Part shown: positions 1 through 10,692 of the stretch, piece after piece | Layout: each line of letters starts with the position of its first letter | How positions within the stretch are numbered: position 1 is the stretch's first letter | Assembly (NCBI GenBank): GCA_022496805.1 | Contig: CM040089.1 | Coordinates: 42,702,372-42,766,371 of the forward strand | Reading direction: 5' to 3' | DNA: 64,000 nt | Source of the DNA: Pohlia nutans | Taxonomy: Eukaryota > Streptophyta > Bryopsida > Bryales > Mniaceae | Position numbers and translations under genes: made by a program | The notes under the pieces: generated by a model | Database searches by the model: none | Told to the model about the DNA's origin: nothing | Seen by the model: the letters and a program-made list of their open reading frames with translations, nothing else

Positions 1-509
1 TAGTCGGTTGTTGTTCGGTCCAATTTTAAAAAATAAAACACCGAATCTTGCAAGTTTTAGAAAATAAAACTGAAACACCGAGGATTCAATAATTCACTTT
101 CAAATTTACACATGAACATGATTGCAGTTCTAACATGGGTAATATTTTTCTTGTTGCCTTCGGTGTTTTTTCCTAAAAATTTCTTGCTCAGATAAAGACT
201 GCCAATGGCAGCAGAATTTTTTAAAGAATAAATAAAGAATGGAAACTGAATCGTGCTCATGACTGGTGAACTACGAATACCCAATCACGAAACAATTCTC
301 TGAATTTTCTATTCTCATAAGTGAATGTTTTACCGGTGATGTAATGGAACGTTCAATGGAGTCAAAATTTGAAAATATATTTAAGAATTTTGACCATAGT
401 AATCAACTTCATGCTACTAGCCAGGTGAGAATCTGCTTCATTTACTTTTTTTTCTTCTTCTTTGTAATTTACGATTTCTAACTGTACGTTTAGTTCTCTT
501 TCACTGACC
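1..509. other. Intergenic, no gene seen
   Basis: AT-rich sequence with only short frames and no recognisable protein motif. It ends at the first bounded MITE. Confidence 0.5.
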
Positions 510-512
510 TTA

Positions 513-874
513 GGGCCGCTTCACACTATGGCCATCCAAGTCGAGAGGCCGTGGGATTGAGAGTCCAAACTTTGTTGAGAGTCCAAAGAAATCTACTGAA
601 AATAGCCAATAAAATATAGTTTCATTTTTTATGAAAAGAAATCAACGGCCTCTCGACCATAGTGACGGGTCTTGCAAAATGTAGGATCCAAACTTCCTCT
701 CGAGAGGTCGTCACCTTGGTCAAAAAGTGTTGCCATGTAAGCATTTTGAAGGTCCACGGCCTTTGGACTTTGGCCTCTAGTGTGAAGGGTCGAGAGGCCG
801 AAACCATGGTTTCTTGCAATTTGATTGGTGGAAACGACGGCCTCTCGACCTTTGGCCATAGTGTGAAGCGGCCC
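513..874. mobile_element. PIF/Harbinger-type MITE, 362 bp
   Basis: The element starts GGGCCGCTTCACACTATGGC and ends with the inverse of that sequence. It is flanked on both sides by TTA (510-512 and 875-877), the target duplication typical of PIF/Harbinger elements. The interior repeats GAGAGGCCGTGG-like words in both orientations. It has no coding capacity. A longer relative with the same termini lies at 47043-47925. Confidence 0.85.
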
Positions 875-877
875 TTA

Positions 878-2185
878 GTTTCCCTTCCCCGGGCCGGACC
901 TCGCTGGGGTTTATACTAATGTTGGTCTAGTATCAAAAGGGTCTCAAAAAAATCCACGCTCTGAGTACATTTTGTTCATCTCAAATAGATATCCAAAATG
1001 TGCTTATGTCTAAGAGTTTAGTGTAACTTGATGCCACATTTAAGACCTACCTAAAATGAAGCAACCATCAAACAAATTGTAAGGTCATTCAAACAAATGA
1101 ACAAGCTATCATATAACGCACAGTGGTACATGTACACTATCTATGACGGTTTTCTTGCCAGGACATGGTCATCTTGTCCCAAAGCCTGGTGCGAGCCTAT
1201 CTATCTATTATTAGACACAAAGTGGTGTATGCACACACGCTCACTCCCTCTTTATGACAGTTCCGCCACAAAACACTCATGCTATACTCTCGCACGAGCC
1301 AAAATTTTAGTCTATTGTATAATGCATGTCATGTATGCACATTCTGCACAACAATTTTGTCACAAGAATTGTCCTACCGGACTCTGGAACGGGCCAACCT
1401 AGTCTATCATTTAACACAATCCCTACACTAAGAACGATTCTACTACATAAATTATCATGTCAGACTCTAGCACGGACCAATTTGTAATGTGTTGACTCAA
1501 AAACCATTGTAAATAAAGAATCTGTTGGAGGTCTACCCTTTGTGCGTTATCTTGGAAGTAGACCATATGATTTGGACCGATAATCAATAGCCAATAATTG
1601 ATAAAGCAATAACCAATTACAAGTGTTTGAAAATATTTTGGGGTATGTAATAATTTTTGTATTTCTGTATGCTGGAAAAAGATGGATCTAGAACCAACAT
1701 GTAAGACCCAACAATGGGAGTGCAAATGTGGAACCAACACTAGGGAAGTGTGAGAGCAATCGAGCTTAAGGAGAGGGAGCGCTCTTCATGCATTGGCTCC
1801 CACTAGGGAGTCTCCTAGTTCATGGAGAGCAGATTGATTCATAGTAGCGAGCAATTAGAGTTAACTGAAAAGAGTGTCTCAAAGTGGAAAGAGGCCTTAA
1901 ACTCACCTTAGACTGGTTTGAGTTCAGAAAGACTGCAAAACTAGTTTATGGTGAGTTGGAGAATAATCTAAAGCAAGGCCCCGCACCATCATAGGGTGTG
2001 GAACTCGTGACCTCCCCAATGCTAGAGGAGAGTTCCCACACGTTTCCCCAAGGCAATTGAACTTGGCCATCATGGTTTTTTAGGCGTTGAAAGAACTGTT
2101 GATAGGCAGCCTTCGTACCCTAAATCCGCCTGCTACCCTAATTCTTGGCGTTGGTCCTATGGGTGGCATGCTATTGGGCATGCTC
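878..2185. other. Intergenic with a dispersed repeat
   Basis: No gene is recognised. The segment at about 1880-2060 reappears inverted at about 47340-47600, inside a Harbinger-type element, so it is a dispersed repeat. Both copies share words such as GCAAAACTAG and CTAGAGGAGAGTTCCC. Confidence 0.5.
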
Positions 2186-2188
2186 TAA

Positions 2189-2335
2189 GGACCTCTTTAC
2201 ACTAGAAGCGAGAAGTTGTGAGGAGAGAAATTTCAGCCAATGAGAAATTGGTCTTCTCGGTTTCTAGGCCTCCCATTGGCTAAAATTTCTCTCCTCACTG
2301 CTTCTCACCTCTCGCCTCTAGTGTAAAGTGGGCCC
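2189..2335. mobile_element. Hairpin MITE, 147 bp, TAA duplication
   Basis: This is an almost perfectly palindromic element whose arms read TTTACACTAGA-GCGAGAAG and GAGGAGAGAAATTTCAGCCA. It is flanked by TAA (2186-2188 and 2336-2338), which fits a Tourist/Harbinger-type MITE. Relatives lie at 6491-6606 (truncated) and 62541-62679 (complete, TTA-flanked). Confidence 0.85.
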
Positions 2336-2338
2336 TAA

Positions 2339-2760
2339 GGTAGTGTAACCGTGTTCTCCCAATGACAAGCATATGCTGGATCCCTGAGTGCACACACTTG
2401 AGAGTACAGAAGAGGCGCTAAGCGTAGGTATCATCAACTTGAATCCTGGGCTCCAGAAAGAAATTAAGGTAGAGGGTCCAGTAACCGCACAAATTTCAAC
2501 ATGGACAGCCAGGAGCTGCTGAATTTGTACAAACAATTTTAAAAGGTGTGCAAAGTGTAAATAAAGCCGGTTGAACAAAAAAATTAATTTCCGAGTGTGT
2601 CCTGATTTAATTACAAATAAAGCAAGATTGGGAGTAGGGAGGCCCTGACCCGGCTCTAGACTACGGCAAGAGACCACCAATCCCTAATCAGTAGCTGTTG
2701 ACTGCCACTTCAAAAGCTGGCACACATGAAGTGCATTCCAAAACAAAAATAGGCCGTTTT
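2339..2760. other. 3' flank of the transposase gene
   Basis: No separate gene is supported. The region follows the stop of the minus-strand transposase ORF and would contain its 3' UTR and one transposon end. I could not identify a convincing terminal repeat here that matches one upstream of the gene. Confidence 0.4.
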
Positions 2761-5499
2761 CTAAACATGGCAGTTATCTTCAATTGCATGGCAGAGGTTT
2801 TCAGAGCCATCTTGTTGTGGCACTGTAGCGCGTAGAAAGTGTGCAGGAGCCATGAAGTGAGGAGCCAGGAACCACACATGGCCTTCCCCTGTCCCGTGCA
2901 CTTGGCCACTACTTCCCACATTTTGTTGCGAAATCCAAGGAGGATGACCGTTACTGTCAAGATTGGTGAAATTCGGAGAGACAGAAGGAAATAACTGCGG
3001 CATTTGCATAAGAGGATTGAAGTAGTAAGGTGAGGGCCAGCATGTTTGTGCTTGGACGTTCTCTGCAGAGGTATCGCACGGCAGTGAAGGTATCGACATT
3101 GGGAGGCTCGGTATCGACGTCATCGGAGTGGCAGAGATGGTATCGATGCTGGCTGGTGCGGTTGCAGTAAGCGTAGACATGCTGCGCCGCCCACGCCTTC
3201 TTCCGCCGAGCGCTCGCTTCTCAGCTTCCAAGCGCTCCCGCTCCACACGTTTTGCTTCCCGTTCAACTTTCCTCTGCTGAACTTGCAAGTTACGATTCTC
3301 CTTCTCTCTTCTTCTGATCTCCTTTGTAGCCTCTCGTTCTTGAGCTTTCCTTTTTGCCTCGTTTGCATTCGCCTCCCTCTGAGCTAGCAACCGCTTACAT
3401 CCTTCTGTGTATGCTGCAGAGGTCAAAATTTTGGATCTCGTGAAATCTAGCAATGGCTGTTGACGTTTCCGCTTTCTGGCTGGTATGATCTCGGGGAGGG
3501 CAAGAAATCTGCCAATGTCTTCTTCGTTTTCTTCATGTAGCCGCTCTCGCAATGCAGGGTCGATTTGAACATTCCTCTCCATGGCGTCGTACTCGCCGTC
3601 ATCACCATCGGGCAGATCCACGTAGTAATGCACACTACGTGGATCTTCATCTGTCGGGGCGTCATCGTCGAGGCGATCGACCTCATCGCCGCTTCCATCG
3701 CTTGAGGAAGAGCAGTCGCCGGAGAGCTCGCTGTGTGAAGCTGCAGTGCCGCGGCTGCTGCGGGCCTCCTCATTGGCCGTCCCGATCGTGCTACCCGCCC
3801 AGCCGGTCACCCCGCCCTCGCCAGTCACTGTTCCACAGTCACCGCCCTCGCCCCCGTCTTGTTCCACAGTCACTGTATTTGCAGAGAGGCCTTCTTCAAA
3901 ACCCGCAGCAGTGCTCATTCTTGAGAGTGCGATGGTGCGATCAAAGGACCAGATACCGGTTTTTTTAAACCCTGATTTTATGTTTTTCGCAATTAGAGCA
4001 CATTGCAATGCCTTTGATGTCCATTTGCAAAGCTCTGATTTCGACACACGCTTGTTTTTGTTTATGACAGTCCATTCATCTCTGATTCTCCTGAACGCTG
4101 TCTTGAAGGGCTTGAAGCAGGATACGTCCAGGGGTTGCAAAGCGTGACTCGTGTGAGATGGTAGGGCGACTATATCTAAACCAGATTCCATAGAAATCCT
4201 AACCACCTCTAGTGTCACGTGGGAATTATGCCCGTCGAGAATTAGCAGATGTCGGTTTTCTAGATCTATACCGGGTCCTTTCTTGAGGCATTGTATGAAG
4301 TGTGAGATCCAACTTTCAAAAAGCCATTTAGTCATCCAAGCGTTAGGCTGCATTCCCATCACAGCCCCTTCCTCACACTTTGCAATGTAGTCTTCTAGAA
4401 AGTAATGGCCTTTTAGAATGTAGAAATTAGGAATGCATCCTCCATCAGCATTTATGCATGATAGTACAGATAGGTGCTCCCGTTCATTAGGCTCTATAGA
4501 GTGAACAGATCTACTGCCTCTTTTGGCCAAAACCGTTGCTCCACCACTTCTCCCTGCCTGAACCCCAGATTCATCGCAGTTCCAAATATGGCTTGGAGGA
4601 TAGTGATAGGTAGAGTAGAGATACTCTAAATTGCAATAGAGTGTTTCTGCAGTTGCCGGGCATAAGGCACGAGCTCTAGCAATTTCTAATCCTTGTGATC
4701 TTCTTGTTGCAATCTCAGGGTGCCTACCCCTAAATCGTTTTAGCCATCCTTTGCCTAGCACTCCTGTTGCACTCCATGGTGTCTTTCTTGTCTGTGTTGC
4801 TAATGCTACTTTTAAACGCAGTTCTCCTGGAGTCAATGGATGCCCTAGATCTTGCATCTTAAATATATAGTCCACAATTTTTTTTTCTTCATCAGATTTT
4901 AAGGTTGGCCGTTTACCTCTCTGTCTTGTCTTTGTTCTGCCGTAGAGGTGGTCCCGAAGTGACGACATTGGAATGCTGTACACTCTTGCCGCTTCTCTGA
5001 TCTTCATGCCGTGGTCGGTGATGGCGTTCATAGCTTTCTCCAGATTTTTAGAACTCCAGCTTCCTTGCCGGCCTTTCCTGACAGTGTTCCGGCTCCCGCA
5101 GCGCACACCTTCCTGCACATTGCTGCAACGTTGGTCGCCCTGGTCGTCATCATCGCTTCCACTGTTGTCATTGCACTTCTCCGCACACGCCACTGGGAAG
5201 TCCTCTGGATTTTGAAGCTGATCAGACCCACCGCCTCCACAAAGTCCACGGCCATCTGAGTTATTGCAATTTGCCGCGTAGGTCCCTCTTGCACTTCTTA
5301 ACCTTGGCTGCAAGTGTCGATGCCGGCTGCTTGATGGATGTTGGGGAGCACAAAGCAGAAGATCATCAAAATCGAACTCCGGATCTACAATCGGCGTACC
5401 TATTCCAGCACTTGCTCGCGTACCTACTCCAGCACTTGCTCGCGTACCTACTCCAGCACTTGCTCCCGACGGAGCCCCCGCACTTGCAGGCTCTCCCAT
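2761..5499 (-). CDS. Pogo/Tigger (CENP-B-like) DDE transposase-type protein, 912 aa
   Basis: This is one uninterrupted frame from ATG at 5499. An N-terminal low-complexity region (1-145, with a three-times repeated ASAGVGTR unit) precedes a psq-like helix-turn-helix at about 148-190 (MKIREAARVYSIP, SSLRDHLYG). A CENP-B-type second DNA-binding domain lies at about 200-285. The DDE_1 catalytic core spans roughly 300-525, with Asp309 (NCDESG), Asp422 (LDGHNSH) and Asp458 (LQPLDVSCF), followed by TGIWSFD. The last two Asp are 36 residues apart, as expected for pogo-like DD(35-36)D enzymes. The C-terminal third is acidic and then a long Arg/Lys/Glu-rich probable coiled coil ending in GGRRRGRRS, with a Met/Pro-rich tail. 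The family cuts and pastes DNA into TA dinucleotides. No terminal repeats were found around it, so it is either an autonomous transposon with unrecognised ends or a host-adopted gene. Confidence 0.85.
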   Translation of the reverse strand: MGEPASAGAPSGASAGVGTRASAGVGTRASAGIGTPIVDPEFDFDDLLLCAPQHPSSSRHRHLQPRLRSARGTYAANCNNSDGRGLCGGGGSDQLQNPEDFPVACAEKCNDNSGSDDDDQGDQRCSNVQEGVRCGSRNTVRKGRQGSWSSKNLEKAMNAITDHGMKIREAARVYSIPMSSLRDHLYGRTKTRQRGKRPTLKSDEEKKIVDYIFKMQDLGHPLTPGELRLKVALATQTRKTPWSATGVLGKGWLKRFRGRHPEIATRRSQGLEIARARALCPATAETLYCNLEYLYSTYHYPPSHIWNCDESGVQAGRSGGATVLAKRGSRSVHSIEPNEREHLSVLSCINADGGCIPNFYILKGHYFLEDYIAKCEEGAVMGMQPNAWMTKWLFESWISHFIQCLKKGPGIDLENRHLLILDGHNSHVTLEVVRISMESGLDIVALPSHTSHALQPLDVSCFKPFKTAFRRIRDEWTVINKNKRVSKSELCKWTSKALQCALIAKNIKSGFKKTGIWSFDRTIALSRMSTAAGFEEGLSANTVTVEQDGGEGGDCGTVTGEGGVTGWAGSTIGTANEEARSSRGTAASHSELSGDCSSSSDGSGDEVDRLDDDAPTDEDPRSVHYYVDLPDGDDGEYDAMERNVQIDPALRERLHEENEEDIGRFLALPEIIPARKRKRQQPLLDFTRSKILTSAAYTEGCKRLLAQREANANEAKRKAQEREATKEIRRREKENRNLQVQQRKVEREAKRVERERLEAEKRALGGRRRGRRSMSTLTATAPASIDTISATPMTSIPSLPMSIPSLPCDTSAENVQAQTCWPSPYYFNPLMQMPQLFPSVSPNFTNLDSNGHPPWISQQNVGSSGQVHGTGEGHVWFLAPHFMAPAHFLRATVPQQDGSENLCHAIEDNCHV
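5394..5465 (-). repeat. In-frame 24-bp tandem repeat, 3 copies
   Basis: Three consecutive 24-bp units (CTACTCCAGCACTTGCTCGC core) sit inside the transposase frame. They encode three near-identical octapeptides of the type ASAGVGTR near the N-terminus. Because 24 is a multiple of three, copy number can vary without breaking the frame. Confidence 0.9.
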
Positions 5500-5535
5500 G
5501 CACGTCGACAGTTCAAGTTAACTTACTACAGGCCA

Positions 5536-5634
5536 TGCAAGTAGACAGATCACTCTCCTATGCAAGTAGACAGATCACTCTCCTATGCAAGTAGACAGAT
5601 CACTCTCCCAAGCAAGTACACAAATCACTCTCCC
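5536..5634. repeat. 25-bp tandem repeat upstream of transposase start
   Basis: Four tandem copies of a 25-bp unit (TGCAAGTAGACAGATCACTC core), the last diverged, begin 37 bp upstream of the transposase ATG. They lie in its 5' UTR or promoter. The unit differs from the coding 24-bp repeat nearby. Confidence 0.85.
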
Positions 5635-5639
5635 ACACA

Positions 5640-6490
5640 GACACAAACTCATTTCGAGCATGCATTCCCCCGCCCTGTCTTTAAATTAAGCTTATGGGAG
5701 TCGTAATAAACATGCTGCTGAATCAAAATACGCATGCAAGATTTTGTTATTAAGGTTTCGCCGCCATTGTTAACCATGCAAACAAGGACGCTGAACTAAC
5801 TCAATTAAGTTCTATATCTACACTAACTGCCACCAGTAATCACCCACCTCACCATTAATTTTGGCTCAATTAGCCACCCTAATCTACACACCTAAAACCA
5901 TGAATCGCATACCCTGTAACCATGCATCGCACATTGCACATTGAATAACCACACAAAAAAATATTTATTTCCATTCTGCCAGCAGGATTCCAGTTTTCTT
6001 GCGAGATTACAGCTTTTGAGACACGGTGATTGGCACCCCAGGTTCATTCGTAGGGTGCGATTTTTGGTCCTGTGTGGGTTTCGCACCCTCTACCTTAAGG
6101 CAGTTTCACTTGTGCCGGATCTCACTTAGCTTCAATAGACTTTCTAAATTCCCTCTCATAACAATAATTCAGGCTCTCCCTTCCGTCTGTCTTACTAAAT
6201 TTCATCTAATAATTCTACTCTAAATCTATATAAGCCTTTAATCACGGCCAATGCCAAATTCGATCTCACGTAACACAGTTACTGCTCTTAATTCTCCACA
6301 CCCCCAAAGCCCATGTGGAATCCAGTTACATGTTCAAACTTTGCCTCACAGAAACCAGCCACCTTCACAGAAATTGCACATTTAAATTTACCATGTAAAC
6401 CATATGTACATCATGGGCACAAATAATTCCCCCACTTATGTAGCAAACCACTCTGCCCTTAACACCAAAAGGCCGGTTAATAACGCATCA
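5640..6490. other. 5' flank of the transposase gene, no gene seen
   Basis: AT-rich sequence with no conserved frame. It should contain the transposase promoter and, if this is a mobile element, its other end. I see no terminal repeat. Confidence 0.4.
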
Positions 6491-6606
6491 GGGCCTGAAG
6501 TCGTGAGGAGAGAAATTTCAGCCAATGGGAGAAACCAAGAAGACCAATTTCTCATTGGTTGAAATTTCTCTCCTTATGGCTTCTCACCTCCAGTGTAAAG
6601 AGGCCC
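6491..6606. mobile_element. Truncated copy of the hairpin MITE
   Basis: The core GTGAGGAGAGAAATTTCAGC and its inverse are present around a loop that is the reverse complement of the loop at 2189-2335. One terminal repeat is intact (CCAGTGTAAAGAGGCCC); the other is largely lost. The copy is therefore inverted relative to the one on the far side of the transposase gene. Confidence 0.75.
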
Positions 6607-7886
6607 TCAATCTGCCTAATCACATGTTTACTTAACTCTTAAATGTCCTTCCAAGCCCCTCAGGCTTGATTTTCAAGGAATCTTGCTTCAAGCATGAGCA
6701 CTACTCAACTCATTCTAACCAGACATAGATCATTGGATGCACAACAAGGTCATGCATACAAGGTCAGGCGTATTTGCAACAACAAATTCTTTCATGCTTG
6801 TTCGCAATGTCTAGATCAAAGGTACTCGAGGATCATTTGATTCTTGTCCAAGTTCCTAATTGATTCCTCTTGTGCTTGTTTCTTTATTGTGATTGGTCAT
6901 GCACCCATGACCGGCCTAAATATAATCCATATTCTTTTAGAGATCCTTGGGCTGCCCACTAAGGACCTAAAATGTCTTTTAAGGGTTAACGTTATAAAAC
7001 TCAATCAACTTGGCAATGTGCATGCATAGGACCAACTTGTAATGAGACCCTGGTTGAATGTTTCCTCTTTCTCATGCAATGCAAATCCGGCCCATTTTAC
7101 ATTAAAGCCCGATTCTTGGCCTAATCTAAACGTCAACAAATTTCAACTACAAAGATTGTTCAAATCTGACAAATTAGGCCCAACCGTTTGACATGACCTA
7201 AACTTGTCTTCATCCTACATGGCAATCTATGTGGTTCAAATTTGGAGCCAAAACATTCAAAGAAATTGAATGGATCAAGGTTTTTCTTAAACGCAATTCA
7301 ACAACTAGGACCCAAACACCTCAAATACACTCTCACTGTTGCATCTCTATTGTTTATACAATCATTGACCCAATTAATTTTCAAGCCCTTATGTAAAGTG
7401 GGCCTCAAGAAGCTTTGTAATGTGCACAAGAGCTCCTAACTCAGTGGAGTTAGTACTACAATACTAAAACTTGATTGACTTTAGTGAAATCATGAAAAAA
7501 ACATGAGAAAGTCACCATCTAATGAAGAGATTCGGTATTGTGCTTAGGCGAGGCTTTCATGTATTGGTCATCAATACAGAAGAGGTGGAACCTTACCAAT
7601 TCACCACCAAAATAGGTGAACTAAGGAGTATGTTTTCCATTTTCACCGAAATGGGTGGCCACAATCGATGCTTCTTGGGACCTCGCTTCTTGACTTCCAC
7701 CCGTCCGATGCTCACAGGGAAGTCTGCCTTTTATTTTTATTTATTTTTAAAAGTTTCCGAATCAATTATGTAAGGTGAATTTACAATCTCAGGGCTCAAA
7801 GATCCCACAAGTGAACCGGCAGATTGGAAGTCAAAACATCCATCTAGTGGCATGCAAGCTTCCTACGCAAAGGAAGCATGCTTTGC
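6607..7886. other. Intergenic, no gene seen
   Basis: Only short frames without recognisable domains. No bounded element was identified. Confidence 0.4.
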
Positions 7887-8030
7887 CATATTCGTTTAAT
7901 TGGAAATTTCCACCATATTGGGACTCTTTAAAACCTACAATCGGTATAGAATTTCTCATAGAATCTATGTCAGTTGTAGATTTCAAAGAGTCCCAATATA
8001 ACGGAAATTCCCAATTAAACGAATATGACA
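7887..8030. mobile_element. Inverted-repeat hairpin, about 144 bp
   Basis: The arms CCATATTCGTTTAATTGG and CCAATTAAACGAATATG enclose paired words GGGACTCTTT and AAAGAGTCCC. Most of the unit can fold on itself. It abuts the TA-flanked element that starts at 8034. No clear target duplication is visible. Confidence 0.65.
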
Positions 8031-8033
8031 ATA

Positions 8034-8253
8034 AGGTAGGAGCACCCAATTCCGACAATGTACCCAATTCCGATAATTTCTAAACACGTCATTCATTTTA
8101 AAACCCAAATCTAAGCACATCATAGAGCCTTTATTATTTGTTGACAAAAATGATAAGCTATCTATGGTTTACCTAGATTTAGGTTCTAGAATGACTACCA
8201 TGTCTAAAAATTATGAGCATTGGATACATTGTTGAAATTGGGTGCTCCTACCT
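8034..8253. mobile_element. TA-flanked MITE, 220 bp (copy 1)
   Basis: The termini AGGTAGGAGCACCCAATTCC and its inverse are flanked by TA (8032-8033, 8254-8255). A second element of exactly the same length and with the same ends lies at 10471-10690. The TA duplication fits the Tc1/mariner/pogo superfamily. There is no coding capacity. Confidence 0.85.
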
Positions 8254-8320
8254 TACTGCTCTTATTACTGTGACAGTTTCCCAACACAGGGATAAAATGA
8301 GTGAATTAGTCTCTAGTTAA

Positions 8321-8642
8321 TCCCTAAACGTACCGACCCTTTGAACACAAGTAGATGCTAGCCTCAAAAATAGATATTAGCATGGCTTAGATGTACATAA
8401 TGTGTACATGAGAGGACCATTGCAAGCGTAAAATCTACCCAAAAAATTTGACGGACTTGCATTTGGAAGCCTCTCCAATATTATCAACATCTCCCCATCA
8501 CAAGAGATTTACTTTAATTGGTAGAGAATTTAATAAGCTTGCAAAGGTGGCTTGGATGAAAGTCATCCGAGATTGTATGAGAAAGTTAGAAAGCTTTGAA
8601 TCTGTTCATGATCCAGTTTCTGGACGTTGGGACGTTTAGGGG
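8321..8642. mobile_element. TTAA-flanked piggyBac-like MITE, 322 bp
   Basis: TTAA at 8317-8320 and 8643-8646 bounds an element starting TCCCTAAACGTACC and ending GGGACGTTTAGGGG. The four-base TTAA duplication with CCC-type termini is characteristic of piggyBac elements. A near-identical relative (320 bp) lies at 14074-14393. Confidence 0.75.
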
Positions 8643-8646
8643 TTAA

Positions 8647-9464
8647 TTAATGAATGAATTATCTAAATAATATTGTTTAGCTTAAAGTTAAGACATTGAG
8701 GCAAGAAATGAAAGGAAGGAAGCCGGTGCCGGCCGTTGTCTGGTCCGGTCCGGTCCGGTGGGCGGGGCGTGGCGAATGCTCAGTGCTTGGCCCTCCTGCT
8801 CTTGGGTTGCCACGATTAGAGAGTAACTACTGTGAATCAATTCAACTGGCCTACAGTTTGGACGGTCCTCGGTCCCTCGGTCCCTCGGTCCCTGCAGGCA
8901 GGCACTTGGCGGTCCTTGACTGCCCATGATCGATCCCAACTTTGATTCTGCTTCAGTAATATTCTGGTATTATTCTCTCTCTCTCTCTCTCACTTGCTTC
9001 CTGCCTGCCTGCAGATGCAAATTGTTCATTTGTTCTTGCGGAGTTCACTCCAGGCATTCCTACTTAATAAACTGTTGGTCCTGGTTGAGTGTGTCAGAGC
9101 CTGGCTCCCTCCTTCCCTCCCACTCACTAGTTCTGGCGCCAATTGGCACACCGTGCACGCTCACTTGTTTTGGAGCCCTCCAGTTCCTCTAACTTATTCC
9201 TTCCATTGCAAGTGGACAGAAAAATAACATCATGCCCCCAAGTGAAACGAAATAGAAAATTTGCAAACAGAAGAAAGTGAAAGTATGATTGAAAAGTTTC
9301 TGAAGAGCTTCAATGCTTTAAAATTAAAAAAATTGGCACAAATAATTACTGCGAAAAAGAGATACAAATGCAACAAGATCCCCAGCCAGGGTAGCCAAGA
9401 ACCAAGTAAAAGAAAAACAAAATAAAATAAAAAATTCAGTGATTTTTGTTTTAATTGTGGAAGA
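8647..9464. other. Intergenic with GC-rich patch and (CT)n
   Basis: A locally GC-rich stretch at 8720-8930 includes a short tandem GGTCCCTC repeat. It is followed by a (CT)n tract near 8972-8992. No conserved protein frame was recognised. Confidence 0.45.
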
Positions 9465-9468
9465 TTAA

Positions 9469-9999
9469 GCCTTTAGCACGCCAGCGTCCATATATTGGAC
9501 GACGAATAAATTATAACTGTTTGAATTCCATCCAAAGTGGACAATTTTCATCCACCATTTTTTTTTTTGGGTTCTTGTGTAAGTTGACTATCCTTTGTAC
9601 AATGTGGATTTTCAAAATAGGTTATTATGATTTTTGGAAAAATAACACAATTGGTTTATGTCAAGTTTCATTCTTAGTTCAAAAAGTGAGACCTTAAACA
9701 AAATGAGTACAATCAAATAATGGAAACCATATCATCGTGTAGTGCATGTTATTCCAATTTCATTCCAATACTTTTCAATTTTTTTGTGTAAATTCAGGGT
9801 TTTTGATTGAATTTAAAGAGAAAACGTTGCAAAATTATTTTAAAAGTATTAATAAAAAATATGATACATCCAACCGTACAGATGTGATCTTCACATTGGC
9901 ATTTACAAATTTTCTTTGTACATCAACTCCATTTTTGGTTTCCATCGAACATTTTATAACACCTCTTTGAAAACAATGTTGAATTGGGATGTTAAAGGG
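9469..9999. mobile_element. piggyBac-like MITE, inverted decayed copy
   Basis: This is an inverted relative of the element at 41590-42129. It begins GCCTTTAGCACGCCAGCGTC after TTAA (9465-9468) and ends GGGATGTTAAAGGG. The right flank reads TGAA instead of TTAA, so the copy looks old. Shared internal words include ACCGTACAGATGTGATCTTC. Confidence 0.7.
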
Positions 10000-10062
10000 T
10001 GAAGTCGTGGAATTTACAACAACAAATAAGTAGTACTAGCATAACACTTAAATTGTGACTTA

Positions 10063-10239
10063 CTCCTATGTCTCATATTAAATTTCCTAACTCCCTTGTC
10101 CCACAATAAGCTTCTTATTTGCTCAAACTACTATTCCTACTGGCTCAAGGTCCACACCATAGTGGTCAAGGTATATACCATTGGAGGAGTTAAATCTTCC
10201 ATTTTTAGGGTACGTGAAGCTTAATATGGGACAGAGGAG
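10063..10239. mobile_element. Stowaway-type MITE, 177 bp
   Basis: The termini CTCCTATGTCTCATATTAA and TTAATATGGGACAGAGGAG are inverted relatives flanked by TA (10061-10062, 10240-10241). This matches the Tc1/mariner Stowaway pattern. Partial relatives are scattered at about 15200-15300 and 16090-16260. Confidence 0.75.
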
Positions 10240-10470
10240 TAGTGTCTGGGACAATATGTCTCAACACGGACACTATTTGACTTTTTGAAGATCAATAGGG
10301 TCCTTGTAAAGAAACTTTTTTTTGTAAAATCTAAATTATGATAAAAACTTCAAGTAAACCTTCTGGGTGGCAACTTTATAATAAACATGCCAACTCATCA
10401 CTCTCGTCACCTAGAAAGAATATGACACTCTCAGTGGAAGTGGGAATGACAAGTGACAAACTTCTATATA

Positions 10471-10690
10471 AGGTAGGAGCACCCAATTCCGACAGTGTAC
10501 CCAATACCGATAATTTCTACACAAGGTAGTCATTTCAAAACGCAAATCTAAGCACGTCATAGAGCCCTTATTGTTTGTTGACCAAAATGATAAGCTATCT
10601 ATGGTCTACCTAGATTTACGTTCTAGGATGACTACCATGTCAAGAAATTATCGGCATTGGGTACACTGTCGGAATTGGGTGCTCCTACCT
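10471..10690. mobile_element. TA-flanked MITE, 220 bp (copy 2)
   Basis: It has the same AGGTAGGAGCACCC termini and the same length as the element at 8034-8253. It is flanked by TA at 10469-10470 and 10691-10692. The two copies are in the same orientation. Confidence 0.85.
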
Positions 10691-10692
10691 TA

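Noticed and set aside
3552..4147. Plus-strand and alternate-frame ORFs across the transposase gene
   Set aside because: Low-complexity Arg/Ser/Pro products mirror the acidic, GC-rich coding strand.
2339..6490. Terminal inverted repeats of the pogo-type transposon
   Set aside because: Scanned by eye on both flanks; no convincing pair beside TA was found, so no element boundaries are claimed.
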